From positions 138,272,972 to 138,336,971 of the forward strand of contig NC_060248.1 in assembly GCF_921293095.1 (NCBI RefSeq): a stretch of DNA of 64,000 bases. Reading direction: 5' to 3'. How positions within the stretch are numbered: the stretch's first letter is position 1; every line of letters starts with the position of its first letter. The notes beneath the pieces were generated by a model that had not been told where the DNA came from, made no database searches, and saw nothing but the letters and a program-made list of their open reading frames with translations. A program made the position numbers and the translations under genes. Below, one piece after another: positions 45,247 to 57,159 of the stretch. Source of the stretch: Ischnura elegans. Lineage: Eukaryota > Arthropoda > Insecta > Odonata > Coenagrionidae.

Positions 45247-45825
45247 GTTTGATAAGTAAGGTATTAATAATCCATATCTAAGCCAAGTGCTTCCAGCTAG
45301 CAGGGTACTCTGCTACCTGCAAGCATCCTGTGTCGTATCAGCGCTCAAAGCCTCGCCCCAAGGTCACCTCACTTGCGGTAGCGGGAACCAGAACGACGTC
45401 ACATGGAGATTTCCCGGCATTCTTACTTACCCGTTGCGTTTTCGCGCGCTTGAAAATTTTATCTTCATTTCATCGCAAAAATAGATATCGTCATTTAAAA
45501 ATCTAAAAGCGTGAAATACGTACTACAGGAGTAATAATTTTTCGATTTAGGCAATAAAAAAAATAAAAGGAAACCACTCTATTCTCCAAAAGAATAGAAG
45601 AGAAAGAAGAGAATTTGACAGCGACGGAATGAATCGGCATACTTAAACTAATGGCTCATGAATATGAATCCTCTGTATGTGATGGTATCATTTATATATG
45701 TACCAGGAATGTCCTCCCTCCATTATATTTTTTCCTTTTTTCTTTTTCTGTATTTGGCTAAGAACGAAGATATTTTCTGCATTGGCTAAAGAATATACAT
45801 ATGTTAGATAGTGCATGTTTGAGAG
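45247..45825. other. No gene recognised
   Basis: Flank of the LTR element; AT-rich after 45430. No ORF with recognisable content. Confidence 0.4.
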
Positions 45826-46155
45826 ATAGATTTTAGAATAGACAGATTCAAAATGTCATTTCTTCCACGATCAATAAGAGGTTATAACGGTGCGATAGAA
45901 CTCATAAATAGATTGCATGACTTGTGGTGAAGCCAACTAACCTATGTATAACTTAATGCATGTTTCTTAATTTTATTATTATTTCTAACAGCATAAAGTA
46001 GTATAATTTGTTAGTATGCGTGACGCTTTGTGGACCGTGTGGTGTGCATGTTGGAGTCCAATTGCATGCTGCATGCTGGTGATCGATCACCCCCTGCCAA
46101 ACACCCTAGAGGTGGCTCGCAGGGTATTATGTAGCTGGAGATATATATTGGAAAA
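45826..46155 (+). mobile_element. 3' end of a LINE (family as at 58844)
   Basis: The last codons of ORF2 (DRFKMSFLPRSIRGYNG) are followed by the family's 3' region with GATCACCCCCTGCCAAACACC and GGTGGCTCGCAGGGTATTATG. It matches 60240-60545. Severely 5' truncated. Confidence 0.8.
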
Positions 46156-46507
46156 GCCAAAGGATTGCCTCTGCAAGAGTAAGCTCAATCTTTTTATGAG
46201 GATCGAATTGTATTTTTATCCATGCAATCATAACGAAATAGTTTAGCAATTTGTTGTATTTTTATTCAGAATTTTCCATTTTTATTTTGTGACTAATCAC
46301 CAACGTACTATAGCTGAAACTGGATAAAAGGTTAACTTATTTATTTATTTATTTCAAAAGCCCACATGCAGCAATTATTGCTAATTTACAGTGGCGCAAT
46401 AACAAGATATATATATTTTTTTTATATGAAAATAAATATTTTTATTGCTCCGTTACAGCGTGAGTCTAAATGTTTTTTCTTCCTCTCGCACAAAGCAGTG
46501 AGTCTCA

Positions 46508-46600
46508 GGGTGCCTTCATAGCTCGGCGTTGCGTCCTTGGGGGCGGAGCTAACTCATCGCAGCAGGTTGGAGCCCTTCACAGATCTGCGTTGCGTAAACA
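46508..46600. repeat. Harbinger left TIR and subterminal repeat
   Basis: The TIR (46508-46534) is followed about 35 bp inward by a related direct copy (GCCCTTCACAGATCTGCGTT at about 46572). Such subterminal copies are plausible extra transposase-binding sites. The right side has a weaker match near 53780 on the minus strand. Confidence 0.6.
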
Positions 46601-46742
46601 AATGAAAGGCGAAATGCGTGGGCGTCCAAAATTTCGCGCCAGTGCTTACACAACGCTCTTCTGAAGTCTTTGACGGTTATCGGTGCTCGTGTGCTTGCTA
46701 TTACTTTGCCACTTTTGCCTTTTTCATTTTAGTTGGGTTGGG

Positions 46743-47130
46743 AGTAGGTTTATCTAGTTAATTAATTAAAAATTCGTTCAATTACAGGGTAGTTATTGCA
46801 TTATTTTATAGAATTTAGTAACGTAGATATTTCGTTGTAATTGTTTGTACGTTAAGGTAGGAGTAAAGTTAATCTAGTTAATTAATTAAAAATTCGTTCA
46901 ATTATAGGGTAGTTATTGCATTATTTTATATAATTTAGTAACGTAGTAATTTCGTTTTAATTGTTTGTACGTTATGGTAGGAGTAAGTGCATTATTTTAT
47001 AGAATTTAGTAACTTAGAAATTCCGTTGTGGTTAGTTGTACGTTAAGGTAGGAGTAAGTTTATCTAGTTCATTAAGTTAAAATTGTGTTCAGTTGAAGGC
47101 TAGTAAGTGTATTAGTTTATATACCTTTTT
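46743..47130. repeat. 120-bp tandem repeat upstream of the transposase gene
   Basis: Two full 120-bp units (phrase TAATTAATTAAAAATTCGTT at about 46758 and 46878) are followed by two partial ones, one with an internal deletion. It lies between the left TIR and the transposase start, within its promoter or 5' UTR. Confidence 0.75.
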
Positions 47131-47426
47131 CAATTAACTAGGGTATTTTGTTTTCATCAGCTGTAGAGTAAGGATAGGCTTAGTGTATTAACGATTGCAA
47201 TAAATTTTACGGCGTAGAAATAAAGATTTTGATTAAATTTTAATTTAGGTGTAACTTATTTAACTGTTATCTCCCATTACATTTCATAGCGATTAAATTA
47301 ACGTAGCAATAAATATTTATAGTAGGTTCGTAGTATTCTAGATTAGTGTCCAGACTTGCCATACCTTAGTTATTACATTTATTCAAATTAGAGAAACAGG
47401 TTATTGCATTTTTTTATTGTACTGAA

Positions 47427-48910
47427 ATGGATTATGAATGGGAGATGTATCGTAGGCGCGTGGGAATTGTAGCGTTGCTGATGGAGGGACGGGAAGGCAG
47501 GAGGGTGAGGCGATGGCAGGTGCACCCTGTGTGTCGGGAGCGGTCGCGCCAGGGAGACTATTGTAACCTCATTCGAGAGATGAGATTGGGTGACGAGGTG
47601 AAATATCTCAACTTCCTGCGAATGCGACCGTGGATGTTCCAGCGGTTGCTGGAGAAGGTGGGGCCTTTGCTGCAGAAAGCAGTACTCAGGAGGGATTACC
47701 TTTCTCCTCCCCATCGCTTGGCTCTCACATTGAGGTAATCATAAATACTATAAATATAAAATAAACATAAATGCATACACCAATGCTCACCTAAAATACT
47801 ATCTTTTCGAAGACATCTTCATTTGTAGCCTCACAACACATGTCATTCCTTTTTCCAGGTACCTTGCATCAGGGGACTCAATGACGTCCATTCACTACAG
47901 TTTCCGTGTTGGGCTGTCCACGGTGTCAAGCATTATTAGGGAGACCTGTTCGGCTTTATGGGAAGTCTGCAGAGGGGATTTCTTAGCTCCAACAGAGGAG
48001 AATTGGAGGAGATTGGCCCATGACTTTGAGGAGAGGTGGAAGTTTCCCCACTGCATTGGGGCTATAGATGGGAAGCATGTCGTCATTCAAGTAAGTAATA
48101 TGGACGTAGGAATGAGGAAAAACAATGCATCAATAAAAAATTCCTAATTTCTATTTCCATCCTACAGGCTTTCGAAAACTCAGGATCTGAGTATTATAAC
48201 TATAAAGGCCAGCACAGCCTAGTGCTCCTGGGAGTTTGTGATGCCCAAAATAAATTCACTGTAGTGGACATAGGGGCACAAGGCCGCCACAGTGATGGAG
48301 GCATCTTCGCTAACTCCATTATGGGGTGGAATTTTCAGGCGGGACAAATGAATCTGCCGCCTCCAGATAAATTCCACCAAAATTATGAGGAATGCCCATA
48401 TTTTATGGTGGGTGATGAGGCGTTCGGCTTGACCGAGTACTTGTTAAGGCCTTATCCGGGCAGAAATAGGGGACGATTGACGTACGAGCAGCAGGTTTTT
48501 AATTATCGGTAAGTTTCTATTCACACACTCAAGTGCCTCAAATTGAATTAAAGAAATGGATTAGTGATGAACCTTGTCATTCCAGGCTGTCATTGGCGAG
48601 GAAAACCATAGAGTGTACCTTCGGTATGCTGGCGCAAAGGTGGAGGATACTTAGGAAGCCAATAATAGCAGCGGAAGAGACAGTGGACGGTATTGTGAAG
48701 GCTGCAGTAGTACTACATAATTTCCTAAGGGATTTAGAAGAGGAAAGGGGCGAGAGAAACTATCTAGCTGTGGGCGATGAAGATGGGGAGGGAATGCCAG
48801 ATGTGGCAAACGCAGGGATAGGGAATCATACCAGGAGGGCGGCAAGGGTTAGGGATATTATGAAAAGTTACTTTTGTAATGAAGGTGCAGTACCTTGGCA
48901 ACCGCAATAA
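47427..48910 (+). CDS. Harbinger transposase (HARBI1-like, DDE_Tnp_4 type), 4 exons
   Basis: The exons 47427-47734, 47859-48090, 48168-48508 and 48586-48910 join to 1206 nt (401 residues). All introns are GT...AG and short (77-124 bp), and the reading phase is kept throughout. The nuclease carries AIDGKH (Asp about 173), VVDIGAQGRHSDGG (Asp about 214 and 223) and ARKTIECTFGMLAQRWRIL (Glu about 303), the expected DDE set. The N-terminal third contains the helical region with YLASGDSM, typical of the family. The enzyme cuts and rejoins the element ends, working with the MADF protein from the opposite gene, which in related elements aids nuclear import and DNA binding. The stop codon overlaps an AATAAA signal (48906-48911). 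Length fits the family. Confidence 0.92.
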
Positions 48911-49968
48911 ACTGCTTGGAAAGTTTACATTGAGTTTCTATGAATTCCTTTATTCCAGGTAAACTAACTATGAGATAGTACCTAGTGTATTCAATATAAT
49001 CAAGTGCTCAGAAGGTAAGGTATGTTGCATTGTGTGGAAGGGTTTTACCTTCATTAAGTTACTGGGAAAGGCTGATGAGGTAATGTAAATGGAATAGATA
49101 AAATAATACCTATTGGGAAGTGGGCTCACCCTCACTCTTAAAGGGGTTAAAAACCTCCCATGTATGTATGATCATAATGCCAAAGAAGGTATTCATTGAA
49201 GGAATTGAAGGTAATAACAGTACGGTCATCTTACTTGTGGAAAACTACCCGGCCCACCCAATAATTGACCTGAGGGTCATGATACTAGTCTTCCTGCCAA
49301 CAATGCAACTTTCTTACTACAGCCACGTTTTTATGCAAAAAGTACTCATGCGACAAGAGTAGAGAGAATTTTCAATACCTCAGAGGACATTTTTCATTAC
49401 TAATTCAAATCCTCCTGCCTTCAATGAACTGATTTTCACTAACGTTGGATTCAAAAAGTAGAACTTGATTTTTTTTAACTTCTGGAGGCACAACCCTCCT
49501 CGGAAACCCCTTTCATTGGAATACTGCGCTGCAAACATTATGAAAATGAAATTATTAGGGACCGCCAAGGAAACATTTGTACTATTTCAACCCTACATTG
49601 AAGGATGAAAACTACCAAGTTTTATTCAAGTCAGTGTTGGTGGGTGTCATGCCTGTATGAATTGAAATGGGAAAAAAAAACCCTTAATTTCAACCAGAAT
49701 ATTGCCAGTAATGCTTAAATGAAAGAGGTGTATGGAGGAAATTCAAAGTGGCCACATCAGTTGTGCAATCTGTGTCTCTCCAATGGATTAGTGCTCTTAC
49801 TGTCGGCTTAAGCTGAGACGAAATGATGAATAATTCACTCACAACATGCAACAAATTTTCAGTCCAACTTACCATGTCCTTGTTTACTTGCCTATGGTGA
49901 TAGTTATATTTTCACAACATTGTGGGCCAAGGGTATAAACTCAATAAACCAGACTTCAAAATAAAAAT
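48911..49968. other. Intergenic region between the convergent Harbinger genes
   Basis: About 1.06 kb without a supported gene. Short frames (49120-49362, 49690-49875) have no recognisable content. Confidence 0.5.
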
Positions 49969-52900
49969 TTATTTCAGAATTTCTAAAATCTGAATTTGTA
50001 GGGCCACCAAGTCCTCCCTCTTCTTTTGCCGCAGCAGATCTGCCACTGCCATGCAGAAGTGGTGGATACCGTCATTTTCTTTGGGCTTTGTGTCCCTCAA
50101 CTCCTGCAGAATCCTCTCAGTGAATTCTCCTCGTTGAGCTGAAATCCAAATGCCAATGATAAGTTATGTGGCTGTGCAAAGGAATGCAGGCAGAGAAATA
50201 AATGCAGTGTAATAATATATTGATGGCCTTTTTGAGGTAGGTCTTAATGCATGTAGCTCCTAAGTAGGATGGCATTGATTCTAATTGAGCACATTTGAGA
50301 TCCATAAAGAAGTATGCATTTAAAATTGCGGAGTAATATCTTAAATAGGCATCAACATGATGCTGTGAAACTGCTACCACAAATGAATCAGACATATTAA
50401 AGATGCAAAGAATTTGGAAGCATCAATGAGAAACTTTACCACTTAACACAATTCTAAGGAGCAAATTGTAGAAATAAAAGTAAAAAAAGAAGACCATGAC
50501 GACAAGACTTACAAGACTTGGGGGATGGGGATGATAAAGGAACTGCTCCCGAGCCAACAGTTGGAGTGAAACGTGCTCCATTCCCCTCATCCAGGCTGCA
50601 TGATGTCCTATAAGAACAGATATTAATTAAAGCACATCCTCTGTCATCTCAATAAAATGTACAGGTAATTATTTGTGAAGCTCACACGAAAAAAGCCATG
50701 GACAGACGACACTTACTTTTTGTATTTTATACAACTGTTAAGGTATGTCAGAGAGTCGAAGTGCACCCACTTCTTCCTCTTCAGTGCCCCTGATCCACTG
50801 GGTGGGTGCACATTCTTCTCCCTGACATACCTGTCCCTCAGGCTTTTGAATTTTGAGGGGAGCTCTGCCTCCGGGATTTTTCCTGCAATGATTGGTTATG
50901 TATAGAACTTTAACTTAAGCTGCCAGAGTAATAACAAGAGAAACACTTGGGAAAGTTTGTCAATGCATACCATCTAAGGCCAAGTATACCTCCCTCCACA
51001 ACATTGCCTTCCTCTCAGGAGTCCTCTCTTTGAGAGGAAGGCGAATGTCGAATAGTGGTGGTCGCTGCTGCACCTCCATAATGAGGGCCTCAATGAGGCA
51101 GTCGTCCTCTGAAAAATGAATTGATACATAGTCATTTGTTGCAAACGTAAACGTAATGTGCAAGGAAATAGTTTCTCAGTGGAATAACTCACCAATAGTC
51201 TCCCCACTGCTGCTTGTTGAGGGCCCTGCAAGTAATACAAGGAGGCTGTTTTCATTCATCACAGCAACCAACCGCACTGTATAATAACTAGAATTCTTAC
51301 TTAAAGGCTTATGAAATACTTCTAGGTTAAACACAAAGGAACCATTACTTAAGAAAATAATACTCGCATTTTACATTATGTTTACGAGTGTTCTTACATT
51401 ACTCACACTACATTATTTAAGAATACTGATACTCACATCACCATTTTGATATTGTATGTGAATCAAGGCTCTACATATCCACGGGTTTCACTTACAGTTA
51501 ATACCAGCTAATGATAATGCAAGGAATGACACTGCTTACTCTCAACTGAAGCTGCTACAAACTACCTTACCCAACATTTGTATAAAAACTACATGCACTT
51601 GTAAATATAGTCACTCACCAGGTTCTACCAAATTGCCCTTGTGGCACACTTGGTCCGTATATATTTGATCGGTGACGATAACTGAAAGAAAGGACAGATA
51701 TTAGATACCGCTGATGAGTTTCTTTTCAAGAACACGTGCAATCAATCCCAAAAATGATATTAATGCCTGATCAGGCCAAAACTTACTCTCTCCCGATCGA
51801 TATATCTTCCCCTGCAATTGATCCACATGAGTGAGATTCAGGAAGCATTCATGGTTGCCAATAGCATCCCGAGGCACCTTGCCCGAGCAGTGGCCACAGA
51901 TGTACTAATGGGAAAGTTAAGAAGCCATACTTAAGGGAACCAGATTGAAGTAAAAGAAAGTGTATCATGCATATGTCACTGCCAATGAAAAAGCAGACTG
52001 CTATATTGAAAAAGAAGTGATAACTCTGAACACCCTGGCTACATTCATCTATCGCTTGGACTTCAACTGAGAAAGCAAGTTAAAGGTGAGAACATAAGAA
52101 CTTAGAACAATCATGAATTACAATTAAAGCATACAAAATGTTGGGGTTAATTAACCGAATGTGCAGATTAAAAAAGTTGGAATTGCTGATCACTTCTCTA
52201 TGCTACCTTGGTTACATACGTTTTGGAATATGGTACGGTGTCCTCCTTCCATGGTACGGTCATGGAAGAAGGGTATGGTTATTGGGAACCCATATTATGA
52301 TACCCACATGCATACTCTGGAAAGTGAGAAAATGAAATGTCTTAAATTACTTGACCATAAATCTTAAGAAAATGCCACAGGACTCAACATTTCTGCACAA
52401 CATTTGCATTTGTACACTCTTTCAATTCGTAAAAGGCATATTGGAATGCTCTTCCTTAATGATAATAACATTAAATCCCCTGATTTATAGACCTTGCTAA
52501 CTTATAAGTTTCCAAAATTTCCCAATTCTAAACATCCGTACGAGAAATTCGACCCCTTGCTATTTTCGTTACCAGCCATCCAACTACACCAAAAATATGA
52601 TTACTTACAGAACAATAATTGATTGTAGCTTATAGTGGTATGACTTTGATTTTTTTCATTCTTTTTCCTCAAGTTCAAAAAGTGCGCATTAAATAAAGTA
52701 ACAATGTGATACCATAATGTATGTTATCATAAATGAAAACTCCTCTGAACACCTAGATATTTTATACACACCTTTTAAATCTGAATTTGATGATAATCTA
52801 ATCAAATTAATTGAACGGCTTTCCTGTGTATTACTTAGTAATTTCTGTAAATATGTATATCTATTCCTAATGAAGTGCGGTGATGTCCCTAGAGTAATTA

Positions 52901-53703
52901 CGTTACTTCATTAACCTTTTATTTTGATTACTGTCTTTGAAACACTAAAATTTTATAGTGCAAGTGGAACTGCAGGTTTCCTAATTACATGGAATTGCCA
53001 ATGTTAATAACGTTCTTGAACGTGCAGTAGTCACTAAAGCATCGTACCAATGTAAACGCATTGCCCATGCATTAATTTCATCACATAATTTGCAATAAAG
53101 AAAGAATACACCCCGCTAACAAACACGTTTTAACTCCGAATGAGATTCGTGTGCACATTAATGAATGAATTCATTACCCGTAAATTAAAATTTTCAAACA
53201 CTAGAAATACTTAACAAGAGTAGTGCGGAATTTTAACCTTATAAAAGGAATAATATGCAAGCCTATCGATGATGAATTGGAAGGGTTCGAGACAGACGAA
53301 TAAAATATTTTTAAATGAACTGTGGCTAGCCTGGGAATAACATGTAATGAGTCATCGTCGGAAGCACATGTGCAACGGCGTTACCTCAACACGTTATGTA
53401 TTAAAAACTCATCAATACAAACAGGTAAGCAGCATTTTAAAACAAGTGCACTACAATGAAATATTATAGTAACCCTCACGACGTCATAGGGACTTATAAA
53501 ACTTATAAAATAATTTTCGACGTCGAGGATGGACTACTACCGATTCATCCGCGATGAAATAAACGTAAATGACAGAAAAACCCGCAAATAATACAAATGG
53601 AAAGTCAAATATAACACAATACAAAGCCATATATCGCATTCTGTCGTCGTTCATAAGATAAAACCTCCAAAATGTGAATTTATCTGCTTACCTCACTCTC
53701 CAT
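49969..53703 (-). CDS. Harbinger accessory protein: zinc finger, MADF, BESS; 8 exons
   Basis: I place exons on the minus strand at 53692-53703 (ATGGAGAGTGAG), 51787-51904, 51619-51681, 51193-51225, 50971-51108, 50717-50882, 50513-50607 and 49969-50138. All have GT...AG borders, and the summed 795 nt keep phase to a single stop (264 residues). Exon 2 encodes a small Cys/His finger (YICGHCSGK...NHECF). Exons 5-6 encode a MADF domain (CLIEALIMEVQQRPPLF, WREVYLAL, FKSLRDRYVREK, KKWVHF). Exon 8 encodes a BESS-like helix pair (FCMAVADLLRQKKREDL, then IQILEIL). MADF proteins of PIF elements bind the element ends and recruit the transposase. The first intron is long (1.8 kb) and less certain than the others. 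The stop overlaps AATAAA. Confidence 0.82.
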
Positions 53704-53879
53704 GTTTTTCGTAGTCCCCGGTCAAAGTGCTGCGTACGCGCCAGGAAATCCAACAGGTTCAGTTTTTCTGCGACGACGCAGCGAGCTGGAGACGTGACGT
53801 CATCAATTCTCAAAGTCGGGCTCTGATTGGCTCGCTAGCCGCGGCGTCAACGCAACGCCGAACTGTGAAGGCCCCCTCA

Positions 53880-54250
53880 CGCTCCTGAACCACTACCCTC
53901 CCTCCATCCCCTTCTCCTCTCTCCCCATTCTGCAAACACACCCGCCTTCTTTTACGGGGTCTCGGCCGCAGTCGACAGTCGAGGCCATGCCTTCGAACCC
54001 GTCGGATGTGAGTTTCTCTCGGGCAGTTCGCTCCGCTTTCCGTGTGTTTCTTTCGCGTGTACCCTCCACTTCTTCCTCGCGCGTCGTCCGAACCGGGAAT
54101 CCGCGTGTCCCTCCAACAACTACAGAGGAAAGTTAAGCCTTTTCTCTCGCACAGTGATACTTCCCCTTTCTTGGAGTTCGATGAATATAGACTATGCTTT
54201 TCCCGCATCGTGAATAGAGTTTAAAGGATTTACACCAGCATAAACCGTGA
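53880..54250 (+). promoter_or_regulatory. GC-rich promoter-like stretch with a candidate first exon
   Basis: Next to the Harbinger right end lies a GC- and CpG-rich stretch. It contains ATG in good context (GAGGCCATGC) at 53987, a 21-nt frame (MPSNPSD) and a consensus donor GTGAGT at 54008. It could be the start of a host gene continuing to the right. No later exon was recognised, so support is weak. Confidence 0.3.
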
Positions 54251-56043
54251 TTTGTGGGGGTCGTGTGTTTCGTGGGACAATATCATCACTCCCAGTGATT
54301 GTGTGAGGTTTGCAGGGCACATGAACTCTTTCCATATAATCGTATCCTGTGGCTATGACACAATTTTCTCGAGTTCTCTTACAGGAGTGTAAATCTATGC
54401 TGCATCTGATATTTATTATGATTTTTCCCTTAATTGCGGACTTGGGATGTGTCATTGCCTCGGTAATCACTGTTAATCCATCAAATCCCAGCTCTTCGTT
54501 GCCCCCGAGTGTTGTGTTATGGAAACTGAGTGCGCGTGGGTAACAGTAAATTTTACCTGGATATTGTAAGGCTGATTATCACCATGATGAAGGCACAACG
54601 GAAGGCCAAAGGATATATTGGGACCTTTAGCTTGAGATTTCTTCGCGCCCTGGATATATTGGAATTATCCACGCGTCAATGTATCTCTAGTGTTGTGTGC
54701 CAAGTACTTGCAAAGCGGATTCGTAGTTGAGGTAGATCTAATCCCAAAGAACAAAGTGCTTACCTTTTCCCCCCTTAATATTCGCTGACCTTAGGATGAG
54801 TGCATTCAGTTCTGAAAAATATATCTAGATAATCCCCAGTGTGATTTCGATCGGATAAGAGTAATCCCAGTAAACCGCTATTGCAGAATAGGATCAGGAT
54901 TTACGTACACACGAGAGTAGACGGTGAATGGAAGATGATTCCTGGAAACTATACCCCATTCGTGTGACTCATGTTCCCTCCGCTCATTGGCCAACCGCAT
55001 GTCGCCAGTGTCGAGCTTTGGTCTTCTCAGTGTTTTGTGTCGCCGAGTCGTCTGCCCAAGCCGCTGTTACTCCCGAGAAAAAAGTGGCATGTTTTTGAGG
55101 CCGCGGTGAAAGTCGGAACTAATGGCAGCACCTGTCCTTAACCCTGGCAGACGTCGTTAGGGCATTGAAACCCGTGTAAATTAAGGAAAGATTTGTGGAG
55201 AATATGTTGGATTCCAGAGATATAAAGCCAAATCTTATTATATTAAATTAAATAACCATTCTTTATTGTAAACTGTATGAGCTTACGCAGGGATTCTAAC
55301 ACTCCTGTACATTAATATTGCGAATTATATGCCGGTATGTCTCTCCCTTAGGCTACGAACTTGTAACTGCAAAGTACGCCTTGAAGCAATGGAATAAATA
55401 CTGGAGATTATCTACGACATTAGCGAACGGATTCTCATCACGGTAAGGTGATGTTTACGTAAATGACGCGATACATTACCTAAATATTTGTCACAACAGA
55501 GGAATAGTACAAATTTCTCAATTAGGTAATGGAAGAGAGTTATACTAAAAATAAATTCATTATATCTATCTTATTAAAGGTTTGGTTCAAAATGAAAAGA
55601 AGTAAATACCCTCTGCATTTAAGTAATTTATTCAGGTTTGGAGATACCTTTGAAACATGTGTAGATATAGATTGAACAAATAAAAAGAACAATGTGACCT
55701 TCTCAATACTGGGAAGTGGTAAACTCCATAAAAGGGTTCAGTATGTATGTATTGCGATGACCTCGTCCCTTAAAAGTTTATCTGCACATTCATTGTGGCT
55801 AAGTTTCCAATTCACGACATAAAAATCTTCCAATCTGAGTCATTACTGGCACCTATCAAAGAACATCACTGCCACACGAAAACTTATATCCAATAATTTT
55901 CTCCACAGATGAACCGTCTTAATATAACACCACTTTGGCACCGAAAACATACTGAAGTCATATTCTTAACAGATATTGCTGATAAACAGATGAATCTGTA
56001 AATAGGGAACATTCAAACATCAGTCAATCACAAGGCAATAAAA
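54251..56043. other. No gene recognised
   Basis: Moderate GC to about 55150, then AT-rich. Possible introns or 3' region of the THAP gene. The 66-codon frame at 54530-54730 has no known domain. Confidence 0.35.
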
Positions 56044-56538
56044 TTACATGTTACGGGTTTCTCCCTTGACTGAGCCCCTTGATGCAAAGACCGCTAATGG
56101 CTGAGTGTATGAGTCCAACAGGGGCTGGAACATAAGCACGAGAGCAGAGTTGAGTGGACAACCCGGAAATAGCACAGGAATAGCGTCATCAGTCAATTTA
56201 GAACATCTAAATTCCACTTATAATGAAATCTCGAAATAACCCATTAAATGAATTCGTTGATACTAATGAAATTATTTTATTTAAGCTGGGCCTTTACTTA
56301 CCTCCTTGACGACTTTGCCATTGCCATCTTTCAACTGCTTCTTCCTGACGATGTCGTGGGGCATGAAATGCCTTTCACACAGTACCTGCCCTGCCTTCAA
56401 CTCAAAGTTTACCCTTGGTATTGCAGCTTGCCATTTACTCCTCTTAACAGGATCTTTGGGAGCAGAGAAAAATGAGAAGGTAGACTTTTTAGAGCCATAC
56501 CCCTCAGTACACCCTGGTGCGACACAGCTTCGTGGCAT
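56044..56538 (-). CDS. THAP-domain protein, two exon candidates
   Basis: The minus frame from 56538 (MPRSCVAPGC...) is a full THAP zinc finger. It has Cys5 and Cys10, Trp36, and Cys54-x2-His57 (VLCERHF), about 65 residues, then a Lys-rich linker. THAP domains bind DNA and occur in host regulators and in P-element-type transposases. A donor GTAAGT follows KVVKE (about 56303). A second open stretch, 56199-56044, reads KLTDDAIPVLFPGCP and stops. That phrase is typical of the segment following THAP domains, but the phase of the obvious acceptor does not fit, so the join is unresolved. No transposase domain is visible. It may be a short host gene, a recently domesticated piece or a decayed P-like element. 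Confidence 0.6.
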
Positions 56539-56938
56539 TTCAAATATCGCCGAAAATTAAGCGAACTAGCTCCTCCCTCACCCGTGAAATCCACACAGTG
56601 AATTACTTTAGCGTTTAGAATTACAAAAAAACGCTGAAGAACTCAATTAAATATTTTTCAAGTGCAAATAACTCGCTTAAACGCACGTGAACTTACCGAG
56701 CCACATACAAAGCATGGGTAGACGACAAGTAGCGCTTGTAGTTCGTTAAAATTCCGCAGCCTCAAAAACCTGCCACCAAAATTGTACGGCGGGCATAGGA
56801 AGTTGCACTGGTGTGCGTCTGCCCGTCAAAACAAGAGAAGAGCAGCCAGCGGGGACCACTTGCGATTATACTTTCGTCTTGATGATGGGCTGACTTTTTC
56901 TCTTGCGGAGAGTCCATCGTAGTAGCCTTTTGAGGCGA

Positions 56939-56955
56939 ATGGCGGAGGAAGGAAA
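56939..56955 (+). CDS. Candidate first exon, divergent from the THAP gene
   Basis: ATGGCGGAGGAAGGAAA (MAEEG plus two bases) is followed by a perfect donor GTAAGT at 56956. It lies 400 bp from the THAP start on the other strand, so a shared bidirectional promoter is possible. No second exon was identified in the window. Confidence 0.25.
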
Positions 56956-57159
56956 GTAAGTACCTATCTTGTTGTTCGCCTTTCGCTATTAGATCATATA
57001 TTCTGCAAGATTAGGGTAAGAGAATCACCCTGGTCTTAAGTACATATAGAGTGAATCTCCATGGCTCATGCAATCCTACCTAGTTCACAGGAATCGACTT
57101 GGTTAACCGATGGGATGAAAATTTGGATATCGGTTTCATCATCATCAGTGAAAATTCAT

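Larger units (their letters stand above)
46508..53876. mobile_element. Complete PIF/Harbinger DNA transposon
   Basis: The element is 7369 bp. Left end GGGTGCCTTCATAGCTCGGC and the reverse of the right end GGGGGCCTTCACAGTTCGGC continue as an inverted repeat of about 27 bp with three mismatches. TCA is duplicated at 46505-46507 and 53877-53879, a 3-bp duplication as expected for the superfamily (usually TWA). It carries two convergent genes, a DDE transposase and a MADF/BESS protein, both without disabling mutations. It looks autonomous and recently inserted. Confidence 0.9.

Noticed and set aside
53810-54208. A 132-codon Arg-rich minus frame
   Set aside because: It crosses the right end of the Harbinger transposon into flanking GC-rich DNA and has no domain.
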